Origin: Phormidium ambiguum IAM M-71
GTDB lineage: Bacteria; Cyanobacteriota; Cyanobacteriia; Cyanobacteriales; Aerosakkonemataceae
Length of the DNA: 64,000 nucleotides
Direction of reading: 5' to 3'
Assembly: GCF_001904725.1 (NCBI RefSeq)
Contig: NZ_MRCE01000003.1
Coordinates: 186,001 to 250,000 of the forward strand
The position numbers and the translations under genes are program-made. The notes under the pieces were generated by a model. It searched no databases, was not told the DNA's origin, and saw nothing but the letters and a program-made list of their open reading frames with translations. Positions 60,240 through 64,000 of this stretch are shown one piece after another; positions within the stretch are counted from its first letter, which is position 1; each line of letters begins with the position of its first letter.

Positions 60240-61259
60240 CTAGCGATCGCCATTTTGCGCGATCGCATCTACCACTTCTCTCACCCGATAAATAGGTCTT
60301 CCCTGAGATTCGTGGTAAGTTCGCATCAGCAACTCAGCCAACAAACCGAAACCAAACAATTGCACACCAGCCAATAACAACACAACTGCTAAAACCAACA
60401 AAGGACGATTACCAATCTCCTCTCCTAATCCTAATTTCACGAAAGTGAGATAACCTCCGATTAACACTCCTGTGAACATCGACGCTAAACCCAACAATCC
60501 AAAAACGTGCATGGGACGGGTGAGGAACTTTTTCATAAACCAAATAGTTAACAAGTCCATTAACACCCGAAAAGTTCGACCGATACCATATTTACTCTTA
60601 CCAAAACGACGCGCATGGTGACGGACTGGTATTTCAGTAATTCTTGCACCTTCTATGTAAGCTAGTGCAGGTAAAAAGCGATGTAATTCGCCGTAAAGGT
60701 TCATATCTGCCACTAGTTCGGAACGGTATGCTTTTAAAGAGCAACCATAATCATGTAATTTTACACCTGTAACTTTGCCAATCAACCAATTAGCAATTTT
60801 AGAAGGTAGCAACCTGTTTATTGCGCCATCTTTGCGGTTTTTCCGCCAGCCACTCACTAAATCATAACCTTCTTCTAACTTCGCCATTAATACAGGAATA
60901 TCAGCTGGATCGTTTTGCAAATCGCCATCTAAAGTAACAACAACTCGTCCTTTAGCATAGTTAAAACCTGCTGCCATTGCCGGAGTTTGACCGTAATTTC
61001 GGCGGAGTAAAACTGCTCTTAAATCTGTTCTGAGTCTGGCTTGTTCTCGGAGTAGTTGCGTAGAACCATCTCTGGAACCATCATCAACTAAAATCATTTC
61101 ATAAGTCAGTCCAGAATTAATTAAGGTACTGGAAATAGCGTCAATTAAATGAGGTAAACTTTCTACTTCGTTGTAAATTGGGACGACAACTGATACATCT
61201 GGCTGATTACGAAAGTTGTTTTGTTTGTTAGGGTTTTGGGAAATGATGGCAGTGTTCAT
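60240..61259 (-). CDS. Polyprenol-phosphate-type glycosyltransferase (GT2, two TM helices)
   Basis: 339 residues. GT2 catalytic domain at 20-240: VSVVVPIYNEVESLPHLIDAI, LVDDGSRDGSTQLL, VVTLDGDLQNDPADIP (DxD), and GWRKNRKDGAINR, then two C-terminal TM helices (GLLGLASMFTGVLIGGYLTF and LLVLAVVLLLAGVQLFGFGLL). This is the layout of GtrB/DPM1-like enzymes that put glucose, mannose or another sugar on undecaprenyl phosphate. It is transcribed after the flippase-like gene with a 30-nt gap; together they may supply sugar donors to the divergent GT39-like gene. Confidence 0.9.
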   Translation of the reverse strand: MNTAIISQNPNKQNNFRNQPDVSVVVPIYNEVESLPHLIDAISSTLINSGLTYEMILVDDGSRDGSTQLLREQARLRTDLRAVLLRRNYGQTPAMAAGFNYAKGRVVVTLDGDLQNDPADIPVLMAKLEEGYDLVSGWRKNRKDGAINRLLPSKIANWLIGKVTGVKLHDYGCSLKAYRSELVADMNLYGELHRFLPALAYIEGARITEIPVRHHARRFGKSKYGIGRTFRVLMDLLTIWFMKKFLTRPMHVFGLLGLASMFTGVLIGGYLTFVKLGLGEEIGNRPLLVLAVVLLLAGVQLFGFGLLAELLMRTYHESQGRPIYRVREVVDAIAQNGDR

Positions 61260-61289
61260 TTGACTCCTCGAAATTACTGATGTAAAAAT

Positions 61290-62258
61290 TTAAATTTTGG
61301 CGACAATGACTTGATATAAACTTGCTAATCCGGCAGCAGTAGTTTCAGCCAGAATACTAATCATGCGGTATAAAGCAACAGTAGCTAACATCAAAGGGGG
61401 AGAAAAAGTCGAACCCAAAATTGTTAGTGCTGTGGCTTCAAACACTCCCATTCCCCCTGGTGCGCCGGGAACAATTAAACCCAGTACCCAAGCTAGACTA
61501 AAAGCTGTAAATAGTAATGATATTTGAGCGGGATCGATCGGCCCAAGTGCTAATAAAGTTAACAAAAAGCCTACACCTCGCAAACCGACAAAACACATTT
61601 CTCCCATTAAAGGTACTAGTGGGTAACTTTTTACTTTTAAGGCACTAGTCTCTAAGTTGACTGTACCTGTGGACTTTTTCTTTGCTTTGCCTAGTTTTTG
61701 AATTACTGGATTTAAAATTCGGGGATGAATAGCTATTAAGACTATCACCAAACCTAATATTTGCCAAATTAAAAAGGATGATTTGTGCCATCCGATGAAT
61801 TGAAACCCGATTAACGCAACTATCAACGCTGCTGCCGCCATCAGCAAAGGTTCCAACAAAACGCTAACAGTGGCTATCTCCGGTGAAATACCTACTTCTT
61901 TTGCTGCCAGGATTCTCCCGTAGAAATGCCAGATATTTCCGGGAATATACTTAGCTATGTTGGTTTTCAGGTAAACGGGGATTCCCCAAGCATTGGCGAT
62001 CGGTTGTTTTAGATGATGAAAAATCCACACCCACACCCAACTAGACCAAATGTGTGCCAGCAGGGTAACGCCAAGCGCGATCGCTAAGATTGTCCATCCT
62101 GTCGCATTAATTCGGATTTCTGCTATTTCTTGAGCATGGTCTTTCAATGCTTTAGCCAAAAAAAACAGCGTTACACCCAGAATTACCCACCTTAAATAGG
62201 GCTTTAGGTATGAAAATGCTTGCTTTAGGGGTTTGGTGAGAGTCATCTTAGTGGTCAT
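61290..62258 (-). CDS. UPF0104/lysylphosphatidylglycerol-synthase-TM-like membrane protein
   Basis: 322 residues with about eight hydrophobic segments, including VILGVTLFFLAKAL, WTILAIALGVTLLAHIWSSW, MAAAALIVALIGFQFI, AFSLAWVLGLIVPGAPGGMGVFEAT (the conserved PGGxGxxE motif). The family (UPF0104, LPG_synthase_TM) includes flippase-like proteins. Followed by the GT2 gene in the same operon. Substrate unknown. Confidence 0.88.
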   Translation of the reverse strand: MTTKMTLTKPLKQAFSYLKPYLRWVILGVTLFFLAKALKDHAQEIAEIRINATGWTILAIALGVTLLAHIWSSWVWVWIFHHLKQPIANAWGIPVYLKTNIAKYIPGNIWHFYGRILAAKEVGISPEIATVSVLLEPLLMAAAALIVALIGFQFIGWHKSSFLIWQILGLVIVLIAIHPRILNPVIQKLGKAKKKSTGTVNLETSALKVKSYPLVPLMGEMCFVGLRGVGFLLTLLALGPIDPAQISLLFTAFSLAWVLGLIVPGAPGGMGVFEATALTILGSTFSPPLMLATVALYRMISILAETTAAGLASLYQVIVAKI

Positions 62259-62657
62259 TAGATCGACTGGTACTGGGAAAACCTGTTGGCTGAGAGTTAG
62301 TTGCTAGGAAGTATTTCAGTAAATTTACGGAAGTAGATATTAAAGATTATCGGAAATTTTATAAAAATAATTGAAAATACCGTTTCCCAAGTTAGTGAAT
62401 TTTACAAATTCTTTACAAAAAGGGTAAATTTGTGAAATTAAGATGAATTCACGCCGTTACCCCTATCTTTAGACAAAGTAATTTTACTAATATTCAAATA
62501 AATATTTCTCAAAAAATAAGCAGCAAAGTAAATATATTTATAAATTGAAACTCTCATAACTAGTTATGACATAGATATTTAGAGTTTACAGAATCAGCAT
62601 CAATTTGCTTAACAATTAATTTCCTTTAAGCCTACTATCAAAAACTAGATAACTGCC
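62259..62657. other. AT-rich divergent promoter region
   Basis: 399 nt between the flippase-like and GT39-like genes. No ORF or RNA motif recognised; very AT-rich. Confidence 0.5.
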
Positions 62658-64000
62658 ATGATGTATATCAAAAAAGAACTTTGGTTTGGTAAAACCATTG
62701 AGCAAAAATTTAGCAATATTTTGCAAGTAAAAACCTTTGGAGAAAAACTTTGGATTTTTCTAGCGTTTCTCACTCTAAGCGTAGTAACAATTGCTGCAAT
62801 TTTTTGGATTTTTGCTCATCCTTATGGTACTAATTGGGATGAATCTCGATACGTTAATCGGATTTACAGAGATGTAACTCTTTTTCAGCAAGGTGGAATT
62901 GGTGAATTTCTCAAAGGTGTCATTAATGAAGATAGAAGTAGACCTCCAGCTTATCGATTAATCGCCTTACCTTTTAACTTATTGTTTGGTGTTAATCCAG
63001 CAACTATGAGGTTAGTATCCCTGGCATCTTTGTGGGTAACTTTAGGATTTATTTACCTAGCAGCAAAAAGAATTGCAGGCGTAACAGCCGGAGCATTTTC
63101 TGTGATTTTTGTGGCAATTTGTCCAATTATTATTGCTGGTAATATGCGATTTTATGTAGATTATCCACTACAACTAGCTATTGCCGCTATTCTTTATTTT
63201 ATATTACTAGATTGGGACAGAGAAGAAGAAAGAAAAATTAGTTGGATTGGTTTTGGTATTGCTTTAGGTTTGGGAGGATTAGCTAAACCACCAATTTTAT
63301 TTATTGCTTTGCCAATGATGGCTGTTACGCTGTTTCTGAATTGGCGGAAAATTATCATCAAACCTAATTTGAGTTGGATGCTCAAAGGTGTAACATTATC
63401 GCTAGTTATTATGTTACCTTGGTGGATTTTCAACTTTAAACCTGCTCTAGCAAAAGCTTTTCTTTCCGGGAAATTTGTCCGTCATTCATTAGGAGAAAAA
63501 GGTTCTTTAATGACCTTTGCAAAATGGTTATTTTCTTTTTCTCAATCATTACTTGGTTCAGGGTTGACTATTTTATTTTTGGCAGTAATTGCTACTTTAC
63601 TTACCCAGTTATTAAGCAAGAAATTCCGAATTAAAGCGGCAACAGTTGGAGCGATCGCAGTTTGTTTAGCTGGTAGTTTACCCATGCTAATGCTCTCAGC
63701 AATGGGAACGAATCAAAACACTCGATTAATTTCTCCCACCTTAATTACATTAGCAGTAGCGATCGGTGCGATCGCAGCCTTAACCGGATGGACAACTAAC
63801 AAATGGTTAACGGCTTTTGCCACCATCCTCATCTGTTTTCAACTCACTGTCATGGTATCACCAACCCCAGGAGAAATTAAATATCAAAAAGGTGATACCG
63901 CATCTCAACAATTACTTTGGGGCAATCATACCACAACCATGAAACGCCGCGAACAATGGGATTGGTCGCCCGTCCGAGAAATCGTCAATCAACAAAAAAT
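62658..64000 (+). CDS. GT39/ArnT-like membrane glycosyltransferase, 3' truncated by window edge
   Basis: At least 447 codons from ATG 62658, open to the end. N-terminal TM (IFLAFLTLSVVTIAAIFWIF), then TNWDESRYVNRIYRDV, the acidic DE loop of GT-C enzymes (PMT/ArnT families), RPPAYRLIALPF, and about nine further TM segments. These enzymes transfer sugar from a polyprenyl-phosphate donor on the outer side of the membrane, which would match the divergent GT2 gene as donor maker. Acceptor unknown. Confidence 0.85.
   Translation, partial: MMYIKKELWFGKTIEQKFSNILQVKTFGEKLWIFLAFLTLSVVTIAAIFWIFAHPYGTNWDESRYVNRIYRDVTLFQQGGIGEFLKGVINEDRSRPPAYRLIALPFNLLFGVNPATMRLVSLASLWVTLGFIYLAAKRIAGVTAGAFSVIFVAICPIIIAGNMRFYVDYPLQLAIAAILYFILLDWDREEERKISWIGFGIALGLGGLAKPPILFIALPMMAVTLFLNWRKIIIKPNLSWMLKGVTLSLVIMLPWWIFNFKPALAKAFLSGKFVRHSLGEKGSLMTFAKWLFSFSQSLLGSGLTILFLAVIATLLTQLLSKKFRIKAATVGAIAVCLAGSLPMLMLSAMGTNQNTRLISPTLITLAVAIGAIAALTGWTTNKWLTAFATILICFQLTVMVSPTPGEIKYQKGDTASQQLLWGNHTTTMKRREQWDWSPVREIVNQQK

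Noticed and set aside
1-64000. CRISPR array
   Set aside because: All tandem repeats seen are 7-15 bp units without regular unique spacers; no cas genes.

Overview
The window reads as a piece of cyanobacterial chromosome. It carries chlB (dark-operative protochlorophyllide reductase), hemC, glgA, ubiD/ubiB-type quinone genes and a tRNA-Glu. It also has many HIP1 sites (GCGATCGC), heptamer/octamer repeat arrays (GGCAGAA, TGCTCCCC), the GTAGAGACGTT palindrome, and several families known mainly from cyanobacteria (DUF760, DUF3181, TPR-WD40 and WD40 proteins, an RRM-type RNA-binding protein). Base composition is AT-leaning with dense coding on both strands and no operon above about three genes. 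Repeats of this kind are common in filamentous species, but no nif, het or phycobilisome gene is present to narrow the lineage.

Layout. 1-3.4 kb: a partial BCS1-like AAA ATPase, an unknown protein and a stand-alone E1/ThiF-like protein, separated by short CGCAGATGAA-type repeats, then an RRM protein. 3.5-11.5 kb: FMN-dependent hydroxyacid oxidase, two small secreted proteins, hemC, glgA, an M23 endopeptidase whose apparent N-terminus is made of repeat DNA, and an HtrA protease. 11.6-16.2 kb: DUF760, scpB, a zinc-ribbon/NYN/OST-HTH protein, ubiD. 16.4-24.7 kb: two WD40 proteins (one fused to TPRs), a DUF559 nuclease-like gene bracketed by inverted GC-rich repeats, an SDR, a bestrophin-like channel, tRNA-Glu(UUC). 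24.9-37 kb: UbiB-like kinase, a histidine-kinase-like protein lacking the phospho-acceptor His, 6-phosphogluconolactonase, then an FHA/FHA/CBS-histidine kinase/FHA signalling cluster.

37.2-39.2 kb is a small accessory patch: a TacA/TacT-like toxin-antitoxin pair, a winged-helix protein and a 119-residue orphan. 39.2-47 kb: chlB, Spy-like protein, pentapeptide membrane protein, adk-rph, a CobO-like protein with a destroyed P-loop behind NrdR-like boxes, and a VWA lipoprotein. 47.4-50.6 kb: dcd interrupted by an intein exactly before the active-site Ser, convergent with a three-part thymidylate-synthase-like gene. 50.7-56.1 kb: RsbW-like protein, sfsA, DUF3095, murJ, small proteins, and a GxxExxY gene bracketed by repeats. 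56.2-64 kb: ABC transporter plus glycosyltransferases, moaC, tRNA-Arg(ACG), a polyprenol-phosphate-type glycosyltransferase, a flippase-like protein and a GT39-type membrane glycosyltransferase running off the end.

Most interesting: (1) the dcd intein; (2) two unrelated PD-(D/E)XK-like single-gene cassettes whose start and stop codons lie in or against their own repeats, with a third repeat copy supplying the last codons of a neighbouring ABC transporter; (3) the histidine-less kinase; (4) the AAA/unknown/E1-like trio; (5) tandem NrdR-like boxes 31 bp apart before a corrinoid-enzyme relative. No CRISPR array, rRNA, complete IS element or prophage was seen.
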